Shown one piece after another: positions 36,405-46,069 of a DNA stretch of 64,000 nt (positions are counted from its first letter, which is position 1; each line of letters opens with the position of its first letter). The stretch covers positions 402,308 through 466,307 of the forward strand of contig NZ_CAKXZS010000011.1 of the NCBI RefSeq assembly GCF_935822925.1. Direction: 5' to 3'. The DNA comes from Mesorhizobium ventifaucium (GTDB lineage: Bacteria; Pseudomonadota; Alphaproteobacteria; Rhizobiales; Rhizobiaceae). Under the pieces are notes generated by a model that saw nothing but the letters and a program-made list of their open reading frames with translations, did not search any database and was not told the origin of the DNA. A program made the position numbers and the translations under genes.

Positions 36405-36855
36405 CGAGGCTCTGTTTCTGGAACTTGGAGCAGTCAATCAGTACTGGGTGCATTTCCGGCTGCTGGAGGACTGGGGCTACGCCAAGCTGGCGAAGAAGGA
36501 ACGCGCGGAATCGATCGAGGAGATGCACCATGCCGACCGGCTCGTGGCCCGCATCATCTTCCTTGAAGGCCATCCGAACCTGCAGTCGGTAGCACCGCTG
36601 CGCATCGGACAGAATGTCAAGGAAGTGCTCGAATCGGATCTTGCCGGCGAATATGACGCGCGCTCTGCCTACAAGCGGTCGCGCGAGATTTGCGAAGAAG
36701 CAGGCGACTATGTGACGATGAAGCTGTTCGAGGATTTGTTGTCTGACGAGGAAGGTCACATCGACTTCCTCGAGACGCAACTCGACCTGCTCGCCTCGAT
36801 CGGCGAGGAAAAATACGGCCAGCTCAACGCGGCATCGGCCGACGAGGCGGATTAG
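36370..36855 (+). CDS. bfr: Bacterioferritin
   Basis: 161 residues, standard. The 24-mer iron store. Ferroxidase ligands are all present: E18 (LFLELG), E51 and H54 with heme-ligand M52 between them (IEEMHHAD), then E94 (EYDAR region), E127 and H130 (DEEGHIDF). Starts inside the end of bfd (35-base overlap), so translation of the two is coupled. It lies inside the irpA operon, joining iron storage to the imelysin uptake genes. Confidence 0.95.
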   Translation: MKGEQQIIERLNEALFLELGAVNQYWVHFRLLEDWGYAKLAKKERAESIEEMHHADRLVARIIFLEGHPNLQSVAPLRIGQNVKEVLESDLAGEYDARSAYKRSREICEEAGDYVTMKLFEDLLSDEEGHIDFLETQLDLLASIGEEKYGQLNAASADEAD

Positions 36856-36867
36856 GGACATGCGGGA

Positions 36868-38475
36868 ATGCGGCGCCCCTTAGATTTCTTGCGCCGCTTG
36901 CGGCGGGCCGAGGATTACGGCCTGCCGTCCCAGCACAACCCGCGATACGGCTGGGTTCGCGGGCTTTCGCTTGCCGTAGTGGTCGCGCTGACCGCCTCGG
37001 CGCTGGCCGGCGCGCCCGAACCGGCGAGTCTCGCCACCAGCCGTGCCGATCTGACGCCGAAGGATCTTGCGCGCGTCATTGCCATCACCGGGCCGACCAG
37101 GGATTTCTCCAAGCCCGAACAGTTCGAGCCGATGCAGGGCGGCGCCGGCACGTCACGGAAAGGCGCCAACAAGGACGCTTTCTCGCAATCCTCGACCAAT
37201 ATCACGTTCGAGGAAGAGGGCACCTTCAAGCTCGGCAATGCCCTTTTCCGCAAGAACTGGGTGTCGTCGCCCTCGTCGACGCAGGCATCGGACGGGCTTG
37301 GTCCGCTGTTCAACGAGCGGGCGTGCCAGAATTGCCATCTGAAGGACGGTCGCGGTCATCCGCCGGACGCCGACAGCGGTACCACTTCGATGTTCCTGCG
37401 GCTGGCGCGCCAGGCGAGCACCGAGGAGGAGAAAGCAGCGCTGGCCGCCCGCAAGGTGCTCAACTTCCCCGATCCGGTCTACGGCTCGCAATTGCAGGAA
37501 CTGGCCGTTCCGGGTCTTCGGGGCGAAGGCAGGATGCGTGTCGTCTATCAGGAGCAAAAAGTCACGCTGCCGGACGGCACCGTGGTTTGGCTGCGCAAGC
37601 CGAGCTATTCGGTCGATGAACTTGCCAACGGGCCGCTCGATCCGCACACCACGCTTTCGCCGCGCTTGACGCCGCCGATGATCGGCCTCGGCCTGGTCGA
37701 GCAAATCGCGCCGGCCGACATTCTCGCCGATGCCGATCCGGACGATCGGGATGGTGACGGCATCTCCGGCAAGCCCAACATCGTGCGCGACGGCCAGAGC
37801 GGCGAGCCGACGCTCGGCCGCTTCGGCTGGAAGGCGCAGGCCCCTTCGATCCGCCAGCAAGCGGCGGACGCGTTCGCCGGCGACATCGGCATTTCGACGC
37901 CGGAAGTGCCGAACCACTGGGGGGATTGCACCGCGGCCGAAAAGACCTGCCTTGCCATGCCCAGCGGCGCCCAGGAGCGCCTCGGCCCGGTCGAGGCGCC
38001 GCCGCCGGTCATGGACCTCGTCACCTTCTATTCGCAAAACCTCGCCGTGCCGGCGCGGCGCGATCTCGACAAGCCCGATGTGCTGGCCGGCAAGAAACTG
38101 TTCTACGACATGGGCTGCATTTCCTGCCATACGCCGAAATTCGTCACCCGCCGCGGCACGCCCAACAAGGCACAGGCCTTCCAGCTGATCTGGCCCTATT
38201 CCGATTTTCTGCTGCACGACATGGGACCGGACCTCGCCGACGGGCAAGCGGTGGGCGATGCTACCGGGAGCGAATGGCGAACGCCGCCGCTGTGGGGCAT
38301 CGGTCTTACCCAGACCGTCAACGGCAACAACTTCTTCCTGCATGACGGGCGGGCGCGCACGCTAACCGAGGCGATCCTGTGGCATGGCGGCGAGGGGCAG
38401 AAGGCGCGTGACCGTTTTGCCGCCGCCGCCGCGCCCGATCGCGCCGCACTGGTCAAATTCCTGGAGTCGTTGTGA
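36868..38475 (+). CDS. Di-heme c-type oxidoreductase (COG3488)
   Basis: 535 residues. An N-terminal helix (LSLAVVVALTASALAG) acts as signal or anchor. Two heme c sites: CQNCH near residue 152 and CISCH near 417, in a fold related to MauG/di-heme peroxidases. Earlier annotated as a thiol oxidoreductase. It normally travels with imelysins (COG3487 and COG3489) and COG3490, as here. A redox role in periplasmic iron handling is inferred. Starts 12 bases after bfr; ends in a TGATG overlap with the next gene. Confidence 0.88.
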   Translation: MRRPLDFLRRLRRAEDYGLPSQHNPRYGWVRGLSLAVVVALTASALAGAPEPASLATSRADLTPKDLARVIAITGPTRDFSKPEQFEPMQGGAGTSRKGANKDAFSQSSTNITFEEEGTFKLGNALFRKNWVSSPSSTQASDGLGPLFNERACQNCHLKDGRGHPPDADSGTTSMFLRLARQASTEEEKAALAARKVLNFPDPVYGSQLQELAVPGLRGEGRMRVVYQEQKVTLPDGTVVWLRKPSYSVDELANGPLDPHTTLSPRLTPPMIGLGLVEQIAPADILADADPDDRDGDGISGKPNIVRDGQSGEPTLGRFGWKAQAPSIRQQAADAFAGDIGISTPEVPNHWGDCTAAEKTCLAMPSGAQERLGPVEAPPPVMDLVTFYSQNLAVPARRDLDKPDVLAGKKLFYDMGCISCHTPKFVTRRGTPNKAQAFQLIWPYSDFLLHDMGPDLADGQAVGDATGSEWRTPPLWGIGLTQTVNGNNFFLHDGRARTLTEAILWHGGEGQKARDRFAAAAAPDRAALVKFLESL

Positions 38476-39554
38476 TGTCGAAGCGTCTGGCGGTTGTCCT
38501 GGCTCTCCCGCTGGTCCTCGCCTGCGCATTGTCGGCGTCCGCAGCGGTGAAGGCTTCCGACGTGATCCAGCGAGCAATCGACGGCTTTGTTCGCCCCGCC
38601 TATACGCGCCTGCATGACCATGCGGACAGCCTGAGCAACGCAGTGCGCACCCTGTGCGACGCGCCTTCGCAGGACCATCTTGATGCGGCGCGCGCCGAGT
38701 TCTCCGGCACCGTGGATGCCTGGTCGGTCGTCGAGATCATCCGCATCGGACCGATCACGCAGAACAACCGGCTGGAGCGCATGCTGTTCTGGCCGGACCG
38801 AAAGAGCATCGGCCTGAGGCAGGTGCAGGCGGCGCTGGCCAGTAAAGACCGGACCGCCGCCGATCCGGCCCAGCTGGCGACAAAGAGCGTCGCCATGCAA
38901 GGGCTCGGCGCGCTGGAATTCGTGCTTTACGGCGATGGCGCCGAGCGGCTCGCCGGCAAGGACGATCCCTATCGCTGCGCTTACGGCGCGGCCGTCGCCG
39001 GCAACATCGAAACGATTGCCGCCGAGGTCAGCGACGCCTGGAACAAGCCCGACGGCTTTGCAGCACTTTGGGCCAATCCGGGGCCGCAAAACGCACTCTA
39101 CCGCGACGGCACGGAAGCGGTGACCGAACTGGTCGGCGTCTTCATCAACGAACTGGAGTTGGTCCGTGACGTGCGCCTGAAAGGTTTTCTGGGGAGTAGC
39201 CCGGAGGCCGACAAGCCGAAACAGGCGATCTACTGGCGTTCACAAAACACCACGCGTTCGCTGACCGGAAACCTTTCGGGCATGGACGCTCTGTTCCAGG
39301 CTTCGCAGCTTGGCGACGCGCTGTCGCCCGATGCGCGCTGGATGGCGGAATCGATCCACATCCAGCTCGTCAACGGCGCCGCCGACGCTACCGCCATCAG
39401 AGGCCCGATCGACAAGGCGCTCGCCGACCCGACGCTGCGCCAGAAGCTCGACCACTTTTCGCTGGTGACATCCAGCCTATCGACCCTGATCGGCACCAGG
39501 CTGACCGCCGAATTCGGCCTGACCGCCGGGTTCTCGTCGCTCGACGGAGACTGA
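38475..39554 (+). CDS. Second imelysin-family periplasmic protein (COG3489)
   Basis: 359 residues. Signal peptide KRLAVVLALPLVLACALSASA. Imelysin-like helical fold, more diverged: the motif that is GYHAIE in IrpA reads GLGALE, so the His is gone. In related organisms it sits beside COG3488. The start overlaps the preceding stop (TGATG). The ALACALSA segment could be read as a weak lipobox, but the Cys is followed by a better signal-peptidase I site. Confidence 0.85.
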   Translation: MSKRLAVVLALPLVLACALSASAAVKASDVIQRAIDGFVRPAYTRLHDHADSLSNAVRTLCDAPSQDHLDAARAEFSGTVDAWSVVEIIRIGPITQNNRLERMLFWPDRKSIGLRQVQAALASKDRTAADPAQLATKSVAMQGLGALEFVLYGDGAERLAGKDDPYRCAYGAAVAGNIETIAAEVSDAWNKPDGFAALWANPGPQNALYRDGTEAVTELVGVFINELELVRDVRLKGFLGSSPEADKPKQAIYWRSQNTTRSLTGNLSGMDALFQASQLGDALSPDARWMAESIHIQLVNGAADATAIRGPIDKALADPTLRQKLDHFSLVTSSLSTLIGTRLTAEFGLTAGFSSLDGD

Positions 39555-39671
39555 GCATGATCTGGAAAAGTTGGAGACTTTTTGGACTAATTTCTGGCGC
39601 AGAAGGTTGACTGATCGGATGACGTGGATGGGATCGCATGCTCTCGAGATTGGCTGAAACGCCCTTCCCGT

Positions 39672-39853
39672 CGTCATCCTGGGGCGGAGCAAGGAGCGAA
39701 GCGACGCGGCGCAGACCCCAGGATCCATGCCGTGACTTCAAGGCGCTGCAACGGTGCGGAATTCTGCTCCGCTGCAAACTTCGACCAAGATTACGGCATG
39801 GATCCTTGGGTCTCCGCGACGGAGCTTCGCTCCTGCTCCGCCCAAGGATGACG
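39672..39853. repeat. Second repeat family (B): long inverted repeat
   Basis: Arms GTCATCCTGGGGCGGAGCAA and TTGCTCCGC-like inverse (GCTTCGCTCCTGCTCCGCCC..AGGATGAC), with inner CAGGATCCATGCCGT and ACGGCATGGATCCTTGGG also inverted. About 180 bases, no coding capacity, no transposase. It interrupts the iron operon between the COG3489 and COG3490 genes; the 439-base spacer otherwise shows nothing I can name. Confidence 0.75.
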
Positions 39854-39993
39854 AAGCTGGGGAGGCTTCGGCCAATCCCGAACGCCTGTGGTGATCCATT
39901 CAAACGATCGCTGGGTGCCTGGCGCCAGGAAGCCCTCCGATCTGTCAAGATCCCCGTGTCGAGGAAGGGGACCGTGCCCGAGAGGACGGTCTC

Positions 39994-41100
39994 TTGAAAA
40001 CGCCGCTGATCGATCGTCGTGATTTTCTCAGGGCCGCAGGCGTTGGCTTTGTTGCCGCGATGGCGCCACCGGCATGGGCGAAGACGCTTGCCACCGACGC
40101 CGTCTTCGCCAGCGCTTTCGTCAAGCGCGACGGCAGCTATGGCGCGGCGATCCTGTCCGAGGCCGGCAAGGTGCTGCATGCCATCGACCTGCCCGCCCGC
40201 GGTCACGATGTCACCTTCGATCCGGTGTCAAAGCGCTCCGTGGTCTTTGCCAGGCAGCCCGGCACCTTCGCCGTGGTCTTCGACCACACCGGCCGCGACG
40301 AGCCGCTGACCATTGCCAGCGTCAGTGGACGGCATTTCTTCGGCCACGGCGTGTTTTCGACCGATGGTGCGCTGCTCTACGCCACCGAGAACGATTTCGA
40401 CAATGCCGCCGGCGTGGTCGGCGTCTATGACGCGCGTGCGAAATTCAAGCGCGTTGGTGAGTTCCCGACCTATGGCACGGGTCCGCACGAGCTTCTGCTG
40501 CTCGGCGACGGCAGGACGATTGCCGTCGCCAATGGCGGCATCGAGACGCATCCGGATTATGGCCGCGCCGAGCTCAACATCGCGACGATGAAGCCATCTT
40601 ATGTGCTGGTCGACCGCCTTACCGGCGACCTTGCCGAAAAGCACGAATTGCCGCCGGCGCTGCACCAGCTTTCGATCCGGCACATGGATACCGACAAATC
40701 CGGCACGGTCTGGTTCGGCTGCCAGTACAGGGGGCCGGGCAGCGATTGTCCGCTGCTGGTCGGCTGCGCCGCCCGCGGCAAGGAATTGCAACTGCTCGAC
40801 ATGCCGCAGGACGTGCTGTCCGGCTTGAGGAACTACATCGGCTCGGTCGCCGCCAACCCCGCTGCCGGCACCGTCGCCGTGTCCTCGCCGGAAGGCAACT
40901 CGCTTGCGGTGATCGATGCGACCAGCGGCCGGATCGTCGCCACCAACGCATTGGCCGAGGTCTGCGGCTTGGCGCCCGACGGGACGGGCTTCATGGCGAC
41001 GACTGGCACGGGCGAAATCGTCGAAGCGGGCGGCGCGACACGGTCCGAGCCGGACTATGTCTGGGACAATCACATGCTGCGCATCGACCAGACCGCATAG
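39994..41100 (+). CDS. DUF1513 Tat-exported beta-propeller-like protein (COG3490)
   Basis: 368 residues from TTG 39994 (AGAGGACG upstream). Twin-arginine signal DRRDFLRAAGVGFVAAMAPP. Repeated blade-like segments (GHDVTFDPVSKRSVVFARQP, HFFGHGVFSTDGALLYATEN, GPHELLLLGDGRTIAVANGG) suggest a seven-bladed propeller. Fourth member of the irpA/COG3488/COG3489/COG3490 set; periplasmic. Function unknown but tied to iron by constant context. Confidence 0.85.
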   Translation: MKTPLIDRRDFLRAAGVGFVAAMAPPAWAKTLATDAVFASAFVKRDGSYGAAILSEAGKVLHAIDLPARGHDVTFDPVSKRSVVFARQPGTFAVVFDHTGRDEPLTIASVSGRHFFGHGVFSTDGALLYATENDFDNAAGVVGVYDARAKFKRVGEFPTYGTGPHELLLLGDGRTIAVANGGIETHPDYGRAELNIATMKPSYVLVDRLTGDLAEKHELPPALHQLSIRHMDTDKSGTVWFGCQYRGPGSDCPLLVGCAARGKELQLLDMPQDVLSGLRNYIGSVAANPAAGTVAVSSPEGNSLAVIDATSGRIVATNALAEVCGLAPDGTGFMATTGTGEIVEAGGATRSEPDYVWDNHMLRIDQTA

Positions 41101-41280
41101 TGCGGCACTGGTTCATTGAGGGTTGGGTTCGCTGAAAGTTGCCTCTTTTGGGCGAGGTCGAAGCGAAGCCGCCAAACGATTTATGCATTATCCCCTTGCA
41201 GGGATGAGCCATGGCAGGCACAGGGAAATTGTCTTTCGAACTCCCTGTACCCCAAGCGGGTGCTCCCAACCGGCCGCCTC

Positions 41281-41970
41281 ATGAAGTTGCTTGCCATCGA
41301 TTGTGCCGCCAATCTCTGCGCCGCCTGTGTCTACGACGCGGCGGCCGCGAAGGAACTCGGCCGCTCGGTGCTCGATCTCGGCAAGGGCCATGCCGAACAT
41401 CTGATGGCTGTGATCGAAGAGGCGTTGACGACCGGCGGCGCCGACTATGCCGGCCTCGGCGCCATCGCTGTCTCCACCGGCCCGGGCTCCTTCACAGGAC
41501 TGCGCGTTGGCGTCTCGGCGGCGCGGGGCCTGGCGCTGGCGCTGAAAATCCCGGCAATCGGGGTGACGACGCTGGAAGCGCTGGCGGCGCAAGCAAAAGC
41601 GACATTTCCCGGCCGCGCCGTCCTGGCCGCGCTCGACGCCGGCCGCGAGGAGATCCATGCAGCGCTTTACGACGAAGCATCCGTTTTGATTTACGGTCCC
41701 GCTGTGACCACGCTTTCGCAAGCCGCCGCCATGGCGGTTGACAGGTCTCCGGTTCTGGCCGGCACGGCGGCCACGCAAATCGCCGCGTCGGCCGGGCGCG
41801 CCTTCGACATCGGCCCGACAAGTGCCACTTCGGATATCGCCTTCTATGCCCGGCTGGCCGCTACCAAGGGTGAAGGCGAAAAGCCGAAACCGCTTTATTT
41901 GCGCGGGGCGGACGCCAAGCCGCAGGCCGGGTTTATCCTGTCCAGGAAGAAAGCCGGGAAGAAAAACTGA
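41281..41970 (+). CDS. tsaB: tRNA threonylcarbamoyladenosine biosynthesis protein TsaB
   Basis: 229 residues from ATG 41281 (MKLLAIDCAAN). ASKHA fold with VSTGPGSFTGLRVG and an LGKGHAEHLM segment. Acts with TsaD and TsaE in t6A37 synthesis on ANN-decoding tRNAs. rimI follows with a TGATG overlap, the usual pairing. Confidence 0.93.
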   Translation: MKLLAIDCAANLCAACVYDAAAAKELGRSVLDLGKGHAEHLMAVIEEALTTGGADYAGLGAIAVSTGPGSFTGLRVGVSAARGLALALKIPAIGVTTLEALAAQAKATFPGRAVLAALDAGREEIHAALYDEASVLIYGPAVTTLSQAAAMAVDRSPVLAGTAATQIAASAGRAFDIGPTSATSDIAFYARLAATKGEGEKPKPLYLRGADAKPQAGFILSRKKAGKKN

Positions 41971-42464
41971 TGCGCATTCCTTTCCTCCAGCCGCGCCGCA
42001 GGGACTTTGCGCTCGAGCCGCTGACGATTGCCGACAGTGCGGCCCTGTCGGTGCTGCATCGCGAGGATTTCGTCCGGCCGTGGAGCGACGACGAATTCGC
42101 CGCACTGCTCGAGCAGGACACGGTGTTCGGCTATGCCGCGCGCGAGAGCGGTCAGGGTGCCAAGCCGCCGGTCGGTTTCGTGCTGGCGCGCCTGGCAGCC
42201 GGCGAAGGCGAGATCCTGACTGTCGCGGTGGCGCGCTCCCATCGCCGCCAGGGGCTCGGCTGGCAATTGATGGACGCGGTGCTGCGTGAACTGCATGCGC
42301 AACGCGCAGAGGCGCTTTTCCTCGAGGTCGACGAGACCAACGTCGCCGCGATCGCGCTCTACCGGCGGCTGGGATTCCGCGAGGTCGGCAAACGTGCCAA
42401 CTATTACAGATCGCCCGAGCACGGCCCGACCGGAGCGCTTGTCATGCGCCGCGATCTTCGCTAG
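41970..42464 (+). CDS. rimI: Ribosomal protein S18 alanine N-acetyltransferase (GNAT)
   Basis: 164 residues. GNAT fold with acetyl-CoA loop VARSHRRQGLGWQLMD and the RimI-type VDETNVAAIALYRRLGFREVGKR. Expected to acetylate the N-terminus of S18. Translationally coupled to tsaB. Confidence 0.9.
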   Translation: MRIPFLQPRRRDFALEPLTIADSAALSVLHREDFVRPWSDDEFAALLEQDTVFGYAARESGQGAKPPVGFVLARLAAGEGEILTVAVARSHRRQGLGWQLMDAVLRELHAQRAEALFLEVDETNVAAIALYRRLGFREVGKRANYYRSPEHGPTGALVMRRDLR

Positions 42465-42537
42465 CGCTGCGGCCCGCAAATCGGAACCGATTTTCGGAAA
42501 GCACGATGCGTAGGTCGAGATGCGCAGATTCAAAGCG

Positions 42538-42579
42538 CTAGAGCGTGCTTTGGGCGTCCAGTTGGACGCGTCGCTCTAG
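42538..42579. repeat. Small nested hairpin (family D)
   Basis: Outer stem CTAGAGCG/CGCTCTAG and inner stem GCGTCCA/TGGACGC. Preceded at 42474-42511 by a degenerate copy of the family C hairpin. Both fill the rimI-plsC spacer. Weaker relatives: 43422-43456 and 63183-63224. Confidence 0.6.
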
Positions 42580-42607
42580 CCAGAACTCGGGATAGGGCCA
42601 AGAGCGG

Positions 42608-43408
42608 ATGATCGGAAAAATCAGGATCTTCCTGGCGCTGAGCCTCGTTGTCGCAGGCTCGTTGATCCTCGTGCCGTTGCAGATCCTGTCGATGAAGACC
42701 GGCCTCTGGCGCGAGACTTTCATTCTGAAGATCTGGCACCGGCTCATCATCCGGGCGCTCGGCATGCGCATCCATGTCAGCGGGACCTTGTCCAATCAGC
42801 GCCCGTTATTGGTTGCGTCGAACCATATCTCCTGGACCGACATCATGGTGCTGGGATCGATGACCGACGTGACGTTCATCGCCAGGGCCGACATGGCCGG
42901 CTGGCCATTGATCGGCATGTTGTCGAAGCTGCAGCGCACCGTTTTCATCGAGCGCGAGCGCAAGCGTTCGTCAGGTGACCAGGCGAGCGAAATCGCCAGC
43001 CGCATGGCCAAGGGTGACGCCATGGTGCTGTTTGCCGAAGGTTCGACCTCCGACGGCAACATGATCCTGCCGTTCAAGAGCACGCTGTTCGGCGCCGCCT
43101 CGATGGCGATTTCGGAAGGGGCGGCCGAAAAAGTCTTCATCCAGCCGGTGGCGATCGTCTACACGCGCCTGCATGGCGTGCCGCTCGGCCGCAGGCACCG
43201 GCCGATTGCCGCCTGGATCGGCGACGAGGATTTGATGCCGCATCTCAGGGTCCTGATGGCGGAGGGCGGGCTCGATGTCGAAGTGCATTTCGGCGAGCCG
43301 GTCGCCTTCTCCAAGGGCTCCAGCCGCAAAGAAACGGCCAGGCTGATGGAAAGTCAGGTGCGTGATATGGTGCAAGCGGCGCTCGCCGATCCGCGCCCGA
43401 GCCGGTAA
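42608..43408 (+). CDS. plsC: 1-acyl-sn-glycerol-3-phosphate acyltransferase
   Basis: 266 residues. N-terminal helix IFLALSLVVAGSLILVPLQI, then the NHX4D catalytic motif NHISWTD and the FAEGSTSDG substrate motif. Makes phosphatidic acid in the inner membrane; a lyso-ornithine-lipid acyltransferase role, as for rhizobial OlsA-like proteins, cannot be excluded. Confidence 0.88.
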   Translation: MIGKIRIFLALSLVVAGSLILVPLQILSMKTGLWRETFILKIWHRLIIRALGMRIHVSGTLSNQRPLLVASNHISWTDIMVLGSMTDVTFIARADMAGWPLIGMLSKLQRTVFIERERKRSSGDQASEIASRMAKGDAMVLFAEGSTSDGNMILPFKSTLFGAASMAISEGAAEKVFIQPVAIVYTRLHGVPLGRRHRPIAAWIGDEDLMPHLRVLMAEGGLDVEVHFGEPVAFSKGSSRKETARLMESQVRDMVQAALADPRPSR

Positions 43409-43421
43409 GCCGGAAAAGCTA

Positions 43422-43456
43422 CAGCGCTTTGCGCGTCCACGGGAGGCGCGGCGCTG
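43422..43456. repeat. Small hairpin (family D relative)
   Basis: CAGCGC paired with GCGCTG, enclosing GCGCGTCCACGGGAGGCGCG. Sits in the plsC-miaB spacer. Confidence 0.45.
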
Positions 43457-43507
43457 CAAAGCAGAATCGTCTGTTTTTTGTCGGGGAAAGGCGTTAGAAG
43501 CCGCCAG

Positions 43508-44917
43508 ATGGAATTGAACACGATCGAACGGGACGACATCGATACTGCGACCGAAACTGCGGTCGCGCCGCCTGCCGCGAGCCGGAAGGTCTTCGTCAAG
43601 ACCTATGGCTGCCAGATGAACGTCTACGATTCGCAGCGCATGACCGACGCGCTGGCCGCCGACGGCTACACTGCGACGGATGCGATCGGCGAGGCCGATC
43701 TGGTGCTGCTCAACACCTGCCATATCCGCGAGAAAGCCGCCGAAAAGGTCTATTCCGAACTCGGCCGCATTCGTGAGATGAAGGCCGAACGGGCTCGGGC
43801 CGGCCGCGAGATGCTGGTCGGCGTCGCCGGCTGCGTGGCGCAGGCCGAGGGCTCCGAGATCATCCGCCGCTCGCCTTCCGTTGATCTGGTCATCGGCCCG
43901 CAGACCTATCATCGGCTTCCGCATGTGCTGGCACGGGTGCGTGGCGGCGAAAAGATCGTCGAGACGGACTACGCCATCGAGGACAAGTTCGAGCATCTGC
44001 CGCAGCCGAAGCGCGCCGAGATCACCAGGCGCGGCGTCACCGCGTTCCTGACCGTGCAGGAAGGTTGTGACAAGTTCTGCACCTTCTGCGTCGTGCCCTA
44101 TACCAGAGGCTCGGAAGTGTCGCGGCCGGTGGCGCAGATCGTCGCCGAGGCCGAGCGGCTGGCGCAAGCCGGCGTGCGCGAGGTGACGCTGCTTGGCCAG
44201 AACGTCAATGCCTGGCACGGCGAAGGCGAAAACGCCGAGGAATGGGGCCTTGGCCGCCTGCTGTTCCGGCTGGCCGAGATTCCCGGGCTGGCGCGGCTGC
44301 GCTACACCACCAGCCATCCGCGCGACATGGACGACGAATTGATCGCCGCTCACCGTGACTTGCCGGCACTGATGCCCTATCTGCATTTGCCTGTGCAATC
44401 CGGCTCCGACCGCATCCTCAAGGCGATGAACCGCAGGCATACGGCAAAAGACTATCTGACGCTGCTCGACCGGATCCGCGCCGCACGCAGCGATATCGCG
44501 CTTTCGGGCGATTTCATTGTCGGCTTTCCCGGCGAGACGGATGCGGATTTCGAGGCGACGATGGACCTTGTCCGCCAGGTGAACTATGCCTCGGCCTTCT
44601 CGTTCAAATATTCGCCGCGCCCCGGCACGCCGGGCGCGGAAATGGCCGATCATGTGCCGGAAGCGGTTAAGGACGAGCGCCTGCAGCGGCTGCAGGCGCT
44701 GCTGCTGACCCAGCAGCAGGATTTCGGCGCCAGCCTGATCGGCAGCACCATCGACACGCTGATCGAGAAGCCGGGCCGTCAGGCTGGCCAGAAGGTCGGC
44801 CGCTCGCCGTGGCTGCAGCCGGTTATTGTTGATGAAAAGTCCGGCGAAATCGGTGAGATTATCCAGGTACGAATCACGAAGACGGGTTACAACAGCCTGT
44901 TCGCCGAATTGGCCTGA
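43508..44917 (+). CDS. miaB: tRNA-i6A37 methylthiotransferase
   Basis: 469 residues from ATG 43508. N-terminal cluster-binding domain with Cys in [18 protein letters not shown] and VAGCVAQ. Radical SAM motif CDKFCTFC near residue 188. C-terminal TRAM domain ([20 protein letters not shown], then [16 protein letters not shown]). Adds the 2-methylthio group to i6A37 of tRNAs. phoH follows 26 bases later. Confidence 0.96.
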   Translation: MELNTIERDDIDTATETAVAPPAASRKVFVKTYGCQMNVYDSQRMTDALAADGYTATDAIGEADLVLLNTCHIREKAAEKVYSELGRIREMKAERARAGREMLVGVAGCVAQAEGSEIIRRSPSVDLVIGPQTYHRLPHVLARVRGGEKIVETDYAIEDKFEHLPQPKRAEITRRGVTAFLTVQEGCDKFCTFCVVPYTRGSEVSRPVAQIVAEAERLAQAGVREVTLLGQNVNAWHGEGENAEEWGLGRLLFRLAEIPGLARLRYTTSHPRDMDDELIAAHRDLPALMPYLHLPVQSGSDRILKAMNRRHTAKDYLTLLDRIRAARSDIALSGDFIVGFPGETDADFEATMDLVRQVNYASAFSFKYSPRPGTPGAEMADHVPEAVKDERLQRLQALLLTQQQDFGASLIGSTIDTLIEKPGRQAGQKVGRSPWLQPVIVDEKSGEIGEIIQVRITKTGYNSLFAELA

Positions 44918-44943
44918 AGGTCTCGGCAGATGAGGAGAGACGG

Positions 44944-45993
44944 TTGAGCGCTGCGGAAGTGAAGAACCTGCCCCAGAACCTACCATCGGGGGCTTCGGAT
45001 ATGGCGCACATCGTTCTGACTTTCGACAATAACAAGCTTGCCAGCGCCCTTTACGGCCAGTTCGACGAGAATCTGGCCAGGCTCGAGCAGAAGCTTGGCG
45101 TCGATATCCGCTCGCGCGGCAACCAGCTGACCATTAAGGGCTCCGCCTCGGCCGCCGAGCAGGCGCGCCGCGCCCTGGATAATCTCTACGGCATTCTCCA
45201 GAAAGGCGCTGACATCGGCCAGTCGGACGTCGACGGTGCCGTCCGCATGGCGATCGCCGCCGACGACCAACTGACACTGCCGACACTGGAGCGCAAGGGC
45301 AAGGTGTCCGCCGCCCAGATATCGACGCGCAAGAAGACGATCTATGCCCGCTCGCTCAACCAGGACGCCTATATGCGCGCGCTGGAGCGGTCCGAACTCG
45401 TCTTCGGCATCGGCCCGGCTGGCACGGGAAAAACCTTCCTGGCGGTGGCGCATGCGGCGATGCTGCTCGAACGCGGCATGGTCGAGCGCATCGTGCTGTC
45501 GCGGCCGGCCGTCGAGGCCGGCGAGCGGCTCGGCTTCCTGCCCGGCGACATGAAGGAGAAGGTCGATCCCTATCTGCGGCCGCTCTATGACGCGCTTTAC
45601 GAGATGATGCCGGCCGACAAGGTCGAGCGGGCGATTGCCGCCGAGGTGATCGAGATCGCGCCGCTGGCCTTCATGCGCGGCCGCACGCTGGCGCACGCCG
45701 CCGTCATCCTCGACGAGGCGCAGAACACCACGCCGATGCAGATGAAGATGTTCCTGACCCGTCTCGGCGAGAATTCGCGCATGATTGTCACCGGCGATCC
45801 GACCCAGATCGACCTGCCGCAAAACACCAAATCCGGTCTGGTCGAGGCGCTCAGGATCCTCGACGGCGTCACCGGCATGGTGACGGTGCGCTTCAACGAA
45901 GGCGACGTCGTCAGGCATCCGCTGGTCGCCGAGATCGTCAAGGCCTACGACCGCGACGGCAAGCTGGCCCGGGGCCTGGGCGCCGAAGGCTAG
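44944..45993 (+). CDS. phoH: PhoH family ATPase
   Basis: 349 residues from TTG 44944 (GGAGA upstream); ATG 45001 is the alternative. N-terminal KH-like segment, then P-loop ATPase with GPAGTGKTFLAVAHA and Walker B ILDEAQNTT. Thought to act in RNA metabolism with YbeY, its near neighbour. The TAG stop is the first part of a family C hairpin. Confidence 0.93.
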   Translation: MSAAEVKNLPQNLPSGASDMAHIVLTFDNNKLASALYGQFDENLARLEQKLGVDIRSRGNQLTIKGSASAAEQARRALDNLYGILQKGADIGQSDVDGAVRMAIAADDQLTLPTLERKGKVSAAQISTRKKTIYARSLNQDAYMRALERSELVFGIGPAGTGKTFLAVAHAAMLLERGMVERIVLSRPAVEAGERLGFLPGDMKEKVDPYLRPLYDALYEMMPADKVERAIAAEVIEIAPLAFMRGRTLAHAAVILDEAQNTTPMQMKMFLTRLGENSRMIVTGDPTQIDLPQNTKSGLVEALRILDGVTGMVTVRFNEGDVVRHPLVAEIVKAYDRDGKLARGLGAEG

Positions 45994-46041
45994 AGCATCG
46001 GACCCAAAAGTGGGAACCGGTTTTGGGGAAATCCGATGCTC
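45993..46041. repeat. Long hairpin (family C) at the phoH stop
   Basis: Outer stem GAGCATCGGA/TCCGATGCTC, inner stem CCCAAAA/TTTTGGG around GTGGGAACCGG. This matches a very common rhizobial intergenic palindrome (AAAAGTG..AACCGGTTTT core). The phoH stop codon TAG overlaps its left edge. Confidence 0.8.
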
Positions 46042-46069
46042 AAACAAGAAAACACGATGATGCGGCCTT

